Source: a virus
Strand: one strand, 5' to 3'
IMG/VR virus record: IMGVR_UViG_3300043408_000040
Location: 1 to 62,243 of that record
DNA: 62,243 nucleotides
The notes under the pieces are model-generated. The model was not told where the DNA came from. It searched no databases and was given only the letters and a program-made list of their open reading frames with translations. This document shows positions 1 through 6,296 of this stretch, piece by piece; positions within the stretch are counted from its first letter, which is position 1; each line of letters starts with the position of its first letter. A program made the position numbers and the translations under genes.

Positions 1-116
1 GCTGAGTAGACTTGCTTGGCCACATGTGTGATGGCTTGCGATGGGACTGCTGCCTTCACCAGACGGGCTGTTCCGGCTGCGGTGGTGACGAGATAGATAC
101 GAGTTGTTGTTGTCAT
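1..116 (-). CDS. 5' part of small hypothetical protein (second copy of 61904-62119)
   Basis: Partial copy of the 71-residue gene whose full form lies at 61904-62119. The start codon is preceded by AAGGAG. The base that differs between the two copies turns codon 2 from Ala (right copy) into Thr (left copy). Function unknown. Confidence 0.75.
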   Translation of the reverse strand, partial: MTTTTRIYLVTTAAGTARLVKAAVPSQAITHVAKQVYS

Positions 117-240
117 GGTGTTACTCCTTAAAATTTCCAGGTGATTGCTTTGACAGCCCACATCTGTGCGGTCTGTGTGTCGGTGATAGCGAGGGACAGC
201 ATTCGCTTCACCTCGTTGTCGGTTGCCTCTGCTCGGCGTT
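1..240. repeat. Left copy of terminal direct repeat (circular overlap)
   Basis: Identical to 62004-62243 except one base: T at 113 versus C at 62116. It covers the start of one small gene and most of the Acb2-like gene. The simplest reading is the overlap of a circular assembly, so the unique genome is about 62,003 bp. A true short terminal repeat is less likely because the ends fall inside genes and the copies differ. Confidence 0.9.
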
Positions 241-367
241 TGTGTAACGCATCGACAAGACCCGCATAAAGCTGCTTAATTACGGCAACCTCCATGCTGC
301 CATCGGGATTAAAAGAGACGCCGCAGGCTTTCTCTCCATAACTTAATTCACGTTGCTCTTCGCTCAT
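128..367 (-). CDS. Acb2/Tad1-hairpin-like anti-CBASS protein candidate
   Basis: 79 residues. The N-terminal half holds a 'FNPDG' turn followed by a long amphipathic helix, and the C-terminal end reads 'MWAVKAITW'. This combination resembles the Acb2/Tad1 hairpin family of phage proteins, which assemble into oligomers and sequester the cyclic oligonucleotide messengers of CBASS immunity, blocking effector activation. The family call rests on remembered consensus, not a search. It lies just downstream of RtcB in the leftward early operon, with a GGAG ribosome site before the ATG. An unrelated small helical protein remains possible. Confidence 0.62.
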   Translation of the reverse strand: MSEEQRELSYGEKACGVSFNPDGSMEVAVIKQLYAGLVDALHKRRAEATDNEVKRMLSLAITDTQTAQMWAVKAITWKF

Positions 368-384
368 GATTTCTCCTTGGTTGG

Positions 385-1572
385 TTAATTTCCCTTGACG
401 CAGAGGACCTGCTTCAGGGTGTGTACTACCTCTACGAGGTCAGTTTGGTTTGCCATTACTTGGTCGATGTCCTTGTAACTGGCTGGGATTTCGTCGATCA
501 CGCCTTCGTCTTTGCGGCACTCCACGCCTTCAGTCTGGGCGATCAGATCAGTCAGGCTGAATCGTCGCTTAGCTTCAGCGCGGGACATGACTCGACCTGC
601 TCCGTGTGAACAGGAACAGTAGGATTGAAGGTCACCTTTTCCTCGCACGATGTAACTGCGCTGGCCCATACTTCCGGGGATGATGCCAAGATCGCCATCG
701 CGTGCCCGAATTGCACCTTTGCGGGTGACCCACATATTGCGTCCGAAGTGGTTTTCTTTTTCGACATAGTTGTGATGGCAGTTGATTGCTTCCTGTGTGA
801 TGGTGAACTCAGGCATCATGCCGCGCATAGCTTCAATGACTTGGATCATCATGCGGCGACGGTTCTCAAGCGCATAGTTCTGCGCCCAGCCCACTGCGTA
901 CATGTAGTCGTCGAAGTCCTCCGTGTCTTCAGGGAAGTATGCGAGGTTGTCGTCAGGCAGCGTGATGAAGAATTGCTCCATCTGGCGCTTGGCCTTGGCG
1001 ATGTAGTATGTGCCGATCATGTTTCCAATGCCACGGGAACCCGAGTGCAGCATGATCCACACGTCCTGGTTCTCGTCGATGCAGATTTCAATGAAGTGGT
1101 TACCCGAACCCAGTGAACCGATCTGTGATGCAGCCTTGGCGTAGAACTGCGCAGTGCGGCCTTTGAATATAGGGTCAATGATTGTCTTGCCCATCATCGG
1201 AGTGAACTCGCCAATGTCCGTGCTGTGATCGTGTGCGCCACCAGCACCCAGAGGCACGCGGCGCTCAATCTCATCGCGCAAAGGCTTGAGGTTGTCAGGT
1301 AGATCGCTGGCCTTTAGGGATAGGCGCACAGCATTCATGCCGCAGCCAATGTCCACGCCAACGGCGGCGGGTATCACGGCCTTCTCTGTGGCGATCACAG
1401 TGCCCACGGTTGAGCCGATGCCAGCGTGAACGTCAGGCATGCAGGCCACGCCATTGGAGGCAATGAATGGCAAGCGCGACAGGTTCTTGAGTTGTGTCAG
1501 AGCCGAGGCCTCAACATCGTCTGTCCAGATTTTGATGGGGCGTGAGCCTTCATCTTGAATGACTTGTTTCAT
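385..1572 (-). CDS. rtcB: RtcB-type RNA-splicing ligase
   Basis: 395 residues, full length for the family. RtcB joins RNA 3'-phosphate or 2',3'-cyclic phosphate ends to 5'-OH ends, using GTP and Mn2+. The signature parts are present in order: DVHAG with D47 and H49, GVDIGCGM with D74 and C77, GSGNHF near 155-160, LHSGSRG with H176, CHHNY with H266/H267, and the guanylate-accepting H323 in 'SHGAGR'. No catalytic residue appears lost. The start overlaps the upstream nuclease gene by ATGA. In phages such ligases are thought to repair tRNAs cut by host anticodon nucleases. That role, next to the Acb2-like gene, is inference here. Confidence 0.95.
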   Translation of the reverse strand: MKQVIQDEGSRPIKIWTDDVEASALTQLKNLSRLPFIASNGVACMPDVHAGIGSTVGTVIATEKAVIPAAVGVDIGCGMNAVRLSLKASDLPDNLKPLRDEIERRVPLGAGGAHDHSTDIGEFTPMMGKTIIDPIFKGRTAQFYAKAASQIGSLGSGNHFIEICIDENQDVWIMLHSGSRGIGNMIGTYYIAKAKRQMEQFFITLPDDNLAYFPEDTEDFDDYMYAVGWAQNYALENRRRMMIQVIEAMRGMMPEFTITQEAINCHHNYVEKENHFGRNMWVTRKGAIRARDGDLGIIPGSMGQRSYIVRGKGDLQSYCSCSHGAGRVMSRAEAKRRFSLTDLIAQTEGVECRKDEGVIDEIPASYKDIDQVMANQTDLVEVVHTLKQVLCVKGN

Positions 1573-2468
1573 GCTTTTTCCTTTGACGCCATGTAGTCCT
1601 GATGCTGCTTGCAGTAAGGAGCCACTTGGCAGAATGATTCACAGCGAGTGCGGCCGCCCTCACGAACTTCAATCAGAAACTTTTCGCCCTTCTTGGCTTT
1701 TTCTGTTGCGGCAGCCAGGGCTGTCTCTGCTGCTTCGCGTGCTTCGTGGACGCTCTTTGCTCTGACGTTGCCATCCTTCTTGAGTGCGTACGTTGTCGGC
1801 TTCTCCCAGGTTTCCTCTGGTGTGCACTCGGGCATCTCGCCGTCGGTTTCCATCTCAAAGAATGCGTCGCCATGCAAAGAGATGCGGCTGCGCACGTAGG
1901 CCTCACGATCAGCAAACGACCACAGAGGGATGTCAATCACCACGATAGGTGCCTTGGGGTAGCCTTCGCGTGTAGCTGCTTCACGGCGGCTCCAGTCGCG
2001 CACGATGGCCACGATCTGCAGCTTCTTCACGGGGATCTTTTTGGCCGCTTCGACAAGGTACGCGTAGCTGTTGAGCTGGTTGTGCCAGTCTTGCTTTTCA
2101 TTAAGTACACTCCATGCTGAGGTGGTCTTGTAGTCCGACACAATGATGCCGTCCTCTTCGATCTCCTGCAGGTCGATCGCGCCACTGATGTGCATGTTGT
2201 CCAGCACGATGTGGATGCGCTCTTCAACGATGTGGTTGTCGCCTTTGCCGTGCTCAAGAACATTGTGAATAGCAGTACCAAAGATGCTCCACACCATTGA
2301 TGATGCATCCTCGGTCAATTCATCCCAATGCTTGCGCTTGAGTTGCACGATACGCGGGCTGTTGAGCAGCTCCGTCACCGACATGTTGGCTTTTCCTTTG
2401 CTGTATTCCGGGCGTGCAATCACGTTCATGATTGTTTCGGGCATGCCAAATTCATTTGTAAGTTTCAT
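1569..2468 (-). CDS. PD-(D/E)XK exonuclease (RecB/Cas4-like)
   Basis: 299 residues. The core motif is 'GAIDLQ...VSDYKTT' near residues 95-115, giving the Asp and Asp-X-Lys of the PD-(D/E)XK fold; 'FGTAIHNVLEHG' upstream matches the usual helix carrying an H or E ligand. The C-terminus has three clustered cysteines (CESFCQVAPYC), recalling Fe-S exonucleases of the Cas4/AddB type, although only two to four candidate ligands are visible. It probably resects DNA ends for the Erf/SSB recombination genes of the same operon. It is coupled by ATGA to both neighbours. Confidence 0.82.
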   Translation of the reverse strand: MKLTNEFGMPETIMNVIARPEYSKGKANMSVTELLNSPRIVQLKRKHWDELTEDASSMVWSIFGTAIHNVLEHGKGDNHIVEERIHIVLDNMHISGAIDLQEIEEDGIIVSDYKTTSAWSVLNEKQDWHNQLNSYAYLVEAAKKIPVKKLQIVAIVRDWSRREAATREGYPKAPIVVIDIPLWSFADREAYVRSRISLHGDAFFEMETDGEMPECTPEETWEKPTTYALKKDGNVRAKSVHEAREAAETALAAATEKAKKGEKFLIEVREGGRTRCESFCQVAPYCKQHQDYMASKEKA

Positions 2469-2707
2469 TGCTGGCGCTCCTTGACCATGATGGCTGTTTG
2501 CTTATGCACAGACATGAACAAGTCAACGGCTTCATGCATCGACATTCCGGCTGCCGAGCAGAAGGATGAAAAGATGATTGCGGCTGATGTAGAGGCGACG
2601 GCAACAACGCCATCAGAGTCGTCGAGCAGTGTCTGCCCGTGCTTGTTTGCAAGCCCAATTGACTTTCGCAGAACTTCGATGCTTTCTTGTCTTTCTTCTG
2701 GCGTCAT
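2465..2707 (-). CDS. Hypothetical 80-residue protein, first gene of leftward early operon
   Basis: The start at 2707 is chosen because AGGAG sits just upstream, and the encoded protein begins 'MTPEERQ'. An upstream in-frame extension lacks a ribosome site. The middle is small-residue rich (VAVASTSAAIIFSS), possibly a single hydrophobic helix, flanked by charged ends. I do not recognise a family. It overlaps the PD-(D/E)XK nuclease start by ATGA. Confidence 0.75.
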   Translation of the reverse strand: MTPEERQESIEVLRKSIGLANKHGQTLLDDSDGVVAVASTSAAIIFSSFCSAAGMSMHEAVDLFMSVHKQTAIMVKERQQ

Positions 2708-2738
2708 TTGTTTACTCCTGTGTGGTGGGTGAGGCTTG

Positions 2739-2766
2739 ATTGTACCTGTTATATCAGCATCGTCAA
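2739..2766 (-). promoter_or_regulatory. Sigma70-like promoter for the leftward early operon
   Basis: On the minus strand TTGACG (2766-2761), a 16-base spacer and TACAAT (2744-2739). The expected start is near 2732, leaving a leader of about 25 bases before the first ATG with its AGGAG. No other promoter as good lies between the divergent genes. Confidence 0.6.
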
Positions 2767-2811
2767 CACCCAATACAATATCTTTTCAAAATATTTTCAT
2801 AGGGACAAACC

Positions 2812-3111
2812 ATGAGAAGAGCTGCACGGCGAGATCACGGGGAGCAAGACATCATCAAGGCCATGAGGGCCTGCGGTGCGTTCGTCAAGGTCATCAATGA
2901 CGAGGGCACGTTCGATCTCCTTGTTGGCTGCACAGGTTTTTCAGGTCGGTTTTACACCTTGCTCCTTGAAATCAAAGACGGCACCAAGCCGCCATCAGCC
3001 AGGCGACTCACGGACGCAGAGCAGAAGTTCCACGACGAGTGGCCCGGCGACAACTTGCACATCGTCAACAGTGTTCAAGAGGCATTGGACCTGCTCAAGA
3101 CTTGCGTATAG
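2812..3111 (+). CDS. VRR-NUC-type nuclease
   Basis: 99 residues. It matches a small VRR-NUC (PD-(D/E)XK superfamily) nuclease: an early Glu in 'HGEQDI', then 'GTFDLLVG' with the catalytic Asp, 'LLLEIKDG' with the E-X-K pair, and a closing 'LTDAEQKFHDEW' helix typical of the family. These stand-alone domains in phages act on branched or recombining DNA. It is read rightward between two leftward operons, after an AGGGA ribosome site, and is followed by a clear terminator, so it is a single-gene unit. Confidence 0.85.
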   Translation: MRRAARRDHGEQDIIKAMRACGAFVKVINDEGTFDLLVGCTGFSGRFYTLLLEIKDGTKPPSARRLTDAEQKFHDEWPGDNLHIVNSVQEALDLLKTCV

Positions 3112-3154
3112 AATCGCGTCCTGAACATTCATGTGTTCTCCTGTTGGGTAATTT

Positions 3155-3186
3155 CCCCTCACCTCAGACGTGGGGGGATTTTTTCA
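3155..3186 (+). terminator. Rho-independent terminator after VRR-NUC gene
   Basis: CCCCTCAC and GTGGGGGG arms around a 7-base loop, followed by a six-T run. It lies about 45 bases after the VRR-NUC stop. Confidence 0.8.
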
Positions 3187-3189
3187 GGG

Positions 3190-3249
3190 CCACCAACCAT
3201 GCGTCTTTGGGACTTACGTCCGGGCAAAACAAGGATTCATGGTTGATGG
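3190..3249. repeat. 12-base inverted repeat with inner hairpin
   Basis: Arms at 3190-3201 and 3238-3249 pair over 12 positions, one as G-U. The 36-base interior contains a GGAC-TTAC-GTCC mini-hairpin. It lies in the 245-base gap between the VRR-NUC terminator and the HNH gene. A second dyad GGGCTG/CAGCCC follows at about 3276-3305. No protein explains them; possibly a small RNA or a protein-binding site. Confidence 0.6.
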
Positions 3250-3307
3250 TTAAGCGCACTGCTTGCAAGGCGTAGGGCTGGGGATTCTCGGTCGCCATCA
3301 GCCCATG

Positions 3308-3336
3308 TTGTACATTAGTTCGATTCCATGTATTAT
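3308..3336 (+). promoter_or_regulatory. Promoter for HNH endonuclease gene
   Basis: TTGTAC at 3308-3313, a 17-base spacer and TATTAT at 3331-3336, about 20 bases before the gene. The gene has its own AAAGGAG ribosome site. Confidence 0.6.
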
Positions 3337-3356
3337 TTGATGCAAAGGAGTCAGCA

Positions 3357-3893
3357 ATGTTCACTGAAAAGCAAATTCAAAATTTCCTGTCGAAAACTCA
3401 AGCGCAGGAAAACGGCTGCATACATCACTTGGCCAAGTCAAAAAAACATGGCTACCCGTACGTCCACTTGCGCATTGGGTCTGGTGTTGAAGTAAGAACG
3501 TCAGCCCACAGGGTTGCTTGGATCATCAAGAATGGTCCAATACAAGGCGGTCTATATGTTCTGCACAAATGCGACAACCGGATGTGCTGCAACCCAGATC
3601 ACCTTTTTCTTGGTACGCACCAAGACAACATGGATGACATGAGGAGCAAAGGCCGATCCAAGCTGATCGGCGCAGGAAGAGACTACGAGCTGCTTCAGAG
3701 TTTTGCTCAGTCCGAGTCGGCTCAAGAAAAACGCAGAGAGACATTTGCGCGGATTGGCCATCAGCGTGGCGCGGCAAACTCGCAGCATGGCACGTACTGG
3801 ATCACAAACGGTCTAACCAGCCAAAGGTGGAGGGATTCATTGGGTGAAATTCCGGATGGATTTAAAAGAGGCCGGGTTCAGAAAAGCACTTGA
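3357..3893 (+). CDS. HNH homing-type endonuclease
   Basis: 178 residues. An HNH_3-type core spans about residues 50-95: 'HRVAW', then 'VLHKCDNRMCCNPDHLFLGT' with the paired Cys residues and the His/Asn of the beta-beta-alpha metal site. 'NMDDM..KGR' follows, as in free-standing phage HNH endonucleases. The C-terminal part carries a short 'YWITNGL' DNA-recognition-like segment. Such enzymes nick DNA and spread into phage populations. It has its own promoter and its stop lies within the promoter of the adjoining structured RNA region. Confidence 0.9.
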   Translation: MFTEKQIQNFLSKTQAQENGCIHHLAKSKKHGYPYVHLRIGSGVEVRTSAHRVAWIIKNGPIQGGLYVLHKCDNRMCCNPDHLFLGTHQDNMDDMRSKGRSKLIGAGRDYELLQSFAQSESAQEKRRETFARIGHQRGAANSQHGTYWITNGLTSQRWRDSLGEIPDGFKRGRVQKST

Positions 3894-3920
3894 CACTAAC
3901 CCTGTAGTGTGTTGTATACT
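3890..3920 (+). promoter_or_regulatory. Promoter of putative structured RNA, with operator-like dyad
   Basis: A consensus TTGACA (3890-3895) and TATACT (3915-3920) are 19 bases apart, slightly long. Between them sits the inverted repeat ACACTA-N6-TAGTGT (3894-3911), placed where a repressor would block the promoter. The -35 box overlaps the HNH stop codon. No open reading frame with a ribosome site follows for over 600 bases, so the transcript is probably non-coding. Confidence 0.6.
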
Positions 3921-3926
3921 GGAGCC

Positions 3927-4540
3927 GTTGTCGTTGCACACAACAAGTCAGAAGCCGTTTATGCATGCGTACTGCCCTCATCCTTGAGGGGTGCAACCAG
4001 TTCGCAGTCGTAAACGGCTTTTTTCATTTGTGCTGACTGTTTAAAGATGATGCGGCGTGGACGGACACGCTAGGTGCGGTGCAGAAAAATTCAATGCGGC
4101 GAGGAGTAATTTCCCTGTGGTCGCACTGCGAAGGTACTGACAGGAAATTGGAGTTGGCCCTGGGGACGCCCATCCAACCGGCGGCAGCGGCCAGTGGGCT
4201 GCCAATCTGGAATCAAGCCCAGACATCATCTTTAAACAGTCTCCTCGACTTCCGTACTCCGCACGATAGCAAGCACCTGCATGGGTGGCGCGGAAGGGAA
4301 CACGCGTCTCCGAACGACCAACGGAGGCGTGCCAGACTAACTGTGGTACTGGCGCAGGCATGAGTGATAACGGTGACGGCTACAGCACTCCTCCCGATGA
4401 AGCAGTCGTTTATGACGGGCTACCCAGCGATGGATGCCAGCTAGCCACAGGGCCGACAGATGCGCGGCTGTGGTGGGTACGGTGACTGGATACCTTTATA
4501 CGGGGTCCCCAGTCACCCGGCGTAGCAATGGCTGAAACTT
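3927..4540 (+). ncRNA. Large structured non-coding RNA candidate (GOLLD/ROOL-like size and setting)
   Basis: About 600 bases without a credible gene but with many helices. They include: GTTGT/ACAAC near 3926-3943; a composite hairpin 3953-4019 ending in a T run; a perfect 18-base long-range pair (4035-4052 with 4224-4241); AATTTCC(C)TGT/ACAGGAAATT (about 4109-4148); GGCAGC/GCTGCC (about 4180-4203); a roughly 10-pair helix with G-U pairs around CTCCG/CGGAG (about 4300-4330); GCCAG/CTGGC; GAGTG/CACTC; CCACAG/CTGTGG; and GGTGACTGG/CCAGTCACC near the 3' end. G-U pairs and a promoter favour RNA. Phage and lake origin and length recall GOLLD or ROOL, but I cannot confirm family membership. Confidence 0.68.
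3953..4024 (+). terminator. Long hairpin with T run: first domain or attenuator of the RNA
   Basis: AGCCGTTTA (3953-3961) pairs with TAAACGGCT (4011-4019). Inside, GCG/CGC, ACTG/CAGT and CCCTCA/TGAGGG continue the stem, and six T follow. It can act as an intrinsic terminator, making a short RNA of about 100 bases, or as the 5' domain of a longer RNA by readthrough. Confidence 0.6.
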
Positions 4541-4566
4541 TTTTGAGCTGACGGAATTTTGGTTGT

Positions 4567-4588
4567 AAAAAAACCCGCGCTAGGCGGG
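4567..4588 (-). terminator. Terminator of leftward operon 9136-4580
   Basis: On the minus strand CCCGC-CTAG-GCGGG-type arms are followed by seven T (bases 4573-4567). The stop codon of the last gene lies in the hairpin loop. Confidence 0.85.
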
Positions 4589-5293
4589 CTCCGATTTGAT
4601 GGCGTAGTCATGGAAGACAGCACCCCTTGAGGGATCACCCACCTTACAAGGCTTGACCCACACGTTCGAGCCGTTGCGCAGGCGGCGCAGGTGGCCTCTG
4701 CGGTCATGCAAACGGGGTGAGGCATGGTTACCCCCTTTATCCTCCGATCGCGCCTTGACGGGCTCAATGTAGACCGTTGTCCAGTCGTATGTTGGCAGCT
4801 TGCCTTGTTGTATTTTCCTGCGGTTGGTGAAGGTGTCTCGCGCAACAGGACGGTAGCTCTGGGCTCTTTGTGAGATGGACTTGTACCAAGCAGAGACAAA
4901 GCCAAGGATCATCTGGGCCTCCTTCTCCTCGATACTTTCTTTCTCGTCCACTGCGCCATAGCGCACTAGGCCGCCGTCTACCGCGTAGACCAGTATTGGG
5001 CTGGCTATGGGCCGACCACCGGTTGGTGCTCGCCAAACGGACAGAGCAATCCCATCCTCAGGGTCGTCTCCGGCGACGGTCATGAACATTTCCATTGGTC
5101 TTCCGCTGGTAGTCTTGCCCTGAAACACAACCATGCACTTTTCAAACGGCGGTCTGTATTCGAGTAGAGGGTCTGATTCAACGTGGGTTTTGTCTTGGAA
5201 CATCCCGGTTGCATCAAACCACTGAAGCTCAGTTGGATCTATGCCCGCATCTGACATAAACCGCATCGTGGATCGGATCAGCTGCGTTGTCAT
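4580..5293 (-). CDS. Conserved phage hypothetical protein with basic 'RRGHxRR' C-terminus
   Basis: 237 residues from the start at 5293, which has GGAGAGA upstream and overlaps the preceding stop by ATGA; an in-frame extension to 5356 would run into that gene. The C-terminal third carries 'HASPRLHDRRGHLRR' and 'WVKPCKVGDPSRG', a His/Arg-rich motif recurrent in phage proteins of unknown function and possibly nucleic-acid binding. The N-terminal half is acidic and aromatic-rich. Last gene of the operon, ending inside the terminator. Confidence 0.8.
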   Translation of the reverse strand: MTTQLIRSTMRFMSDAGIDPTELQWFDATGMFQDKTHVESDPLLEYRPPFEKCMVVFQGKTTSGRPMEMFMTVAGDDPEDGIALSVWRAPTGGRPIASPILVYAVDGGLVRYGAVDEKESIEEKEAQMILGFVSAWYKSISQRAQSYRPVARDTFTNRRKIQQGKLPTYDWTTVYIEPVKARSEDKGGNHASPRLHDRRGHLRRLRNGSNVWVKPCKVGDPSRGAVFHDYAIKSEPA

Positions 5294-5454
5294 TCCGGAT
5301 CTCTCCAAATATCTGGAGTGGCCCATGCGAACAAGGCCTCCCACATTGATTGGCAATCTCCGATCCGTTCGTAGTAGAACTTGGCAAGCTCCAGCTGGTT
5401 ATCACGCTCTTGGAGCCACCACTCATGGGCTGTGTAGGGGGGATACTTGCGCAT
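5290..5454 (-). CDS. Small hypothetical protein (54 aa), coupled at both ends
   Basis: Begins 'MRKYPPYTAHEWW' and is rich in Trp and acidic residues. Its ATG overlaps the upstream stop (TGATG) and its TGA overlaps the next ATG (ATGA). This fills an otherwise unexplained 160-base gap and supports reality. No family recognised. Confidence 0.72.
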   Translation of the reverse strand: MRKYPPYTAHEWWLQERDNQLELAKFYYERIGDCQSMWEALFAWATPDIWRDPE

Positions 5455-5645
5455 CAGTCCTCCAGTCCAAGCATGCCTACACCGCGGCGCACGGCCGTCA
5501 GCACTTGCTCTAAGTTGTGATTGCTCAGCACCAGTGGGTTTTTAACCTGGAGCGTGCAGCAGTGGGAATCCTCCATCTCCAGGATGAACAGGACGTTCTT
5601 GTCCTCGTCTACAGCCTCTATGCGAGTTGGGTATACGTCGATCAT
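5454..5645 (-). CDS. Small hypothetical protein (63 aa)
   Basis: Starts 'MIDVYPTRIEAVDEDK'. The start at 5645 is chosen because it overlaps the previous stop by ATGA; an in-frame extension to 5690 would overlap that gene with no ribosome site. Predicted beta-rich (VLFILEMEDSHCCTLQV) then helical. Unknown function. Confidence 0.75.
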   Translation of the reverse strand: MIDVYPTRIEAVDEDKNVLFILEMEDSHCCTLQVKNPLVLSNHNLEQVLTAVRRGVGMLGLED

Positions 5646-5806
5646 GCTGTCTCGCTTTCGCTTGGGATTTGAGTTGGCTGAACTTGCCATTGAGATACAA
5701 CATCCTTGCGGACCAGCAGTGCAAAGTAAAGTATCTCCGGGGTCATCAGGGGAATACCGGCCTCCGCTCCAAGTCGGTTTAGCTTGTCAATAAGCCTCTC
5801 ACTCAT
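5642..5806 (-). CDS. Small hypothetical protein (54 aa)
   Basis: Starts 'MSERLIDKLNRLGAEAG', mostly helical. Both ends are ATGA overlaps with neighbours, so it closes the gap between two better supported genes. Unknown function. Confidence 0.72.
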   Translation of the reverse strand: MSERLIDKLNRLGAEAGIPLMTPEILYFALLVRKDVVSQWQVQPTQIPSESETA

Positions 5807-6105
5807 GTCATGTCCTTTTTGATGTCGTAAAAGATTTCCTGAAACTCGCCGTCGCGTCTGGAGATCTTGATTGCCGAATCAAGCCGCCGAGCAAAGGCAA
5901 CATTCGGATAGCTGAATGTGCCGCGCCATGCATTGTCTTTGGTCAGTCTCTCCATGGCGGGATACATGACATCTGAGCCGTACTTGTTGCGGTAATACTC
6001 AATGATGCGCACTACCTCTGGCGACTGGGCGGCACTCGTGTCTGATGCGAGCAGCAGGTACAGAGAGCGCAATCCAACCCAGTCTGGCTTGGTAATCTTC
6101 TTCAT
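5803..6105 (-). CDS. Hypothetical protein (100 aa)
   Basis: Basic N-terminus, helical middle (VVRIIEYYRNKYG), charged C-terminus (FYDIKKDMT). Starts by an ATGA overlap with the gene upstream. No recognised domain. Part of the leftward small-gene operon, likely an early host-takeover or regulatory set. Confidence 0.75.
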   Translation of the reverse strand: MKKITKPDWVGLRSLYLLLASDTSAAQSPEVVRIIEYYRNKYGSDVMYPAMERLTKDNAWRGTFSYPNVAFARRLDSAIKISRRDGEFQEIFYDIKKDMT

Positions 6106-6296
6106 TTCGCCTCCTCTATTCGCACCTTGACGCGGATTGCTTCAGCCATTACGCCCGTGGTTCGTGTGATGCTTTCGGCAAAGATGATTGCTTCTTGCTT
6201 GGTGCTCAGTGTGACCGGTCCGCCAGTGGACATCTTGTAGAAGCTACGGCCGCGAAGTTTGATGGCCCATGACTTGGTGCTGATGTTTATTGCCAC
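6102..6296 (-). CDS. Small hypothetical protein (64 aa)
   Basis: Alternating hydrophobic and charged strands (SWAIKLRGRSFYKM) and a helix ending 'VRIEEAK'. It overlaps the wHTH gene upstream by 10 bases and the next gene by ATGA. Function unknown. Confidence 0.72.
   Translation of the reverse strand: MAINISTKSWAIKLRGRSFYKMSTGGPVTLSTKQEAIIFAESITRTTGVMAEAIRVKVRIEEAK

Noticed and set aside
3271-3356. TTCGATTCC near 3320 looked like a tRNA T-loop
   Set aside because: No complementary T stem, anticodon stem or 7-base acceptor stem can be formed; the sequence is better read as a promoter.
4035-4241. Retron msr-msd
   Set aside because: The inverted repeat geometry is vaguely similar, but no reverse transcriptase is encoded anywhere in the window.
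3927-4540. RNase P RNA, tmRNA or group I intron
   Set aside because: The diagnostic cores (GAGGAAAGTC, tag frame, P3-P7 elements) are not seen, and no split gene surrounds the stretch.
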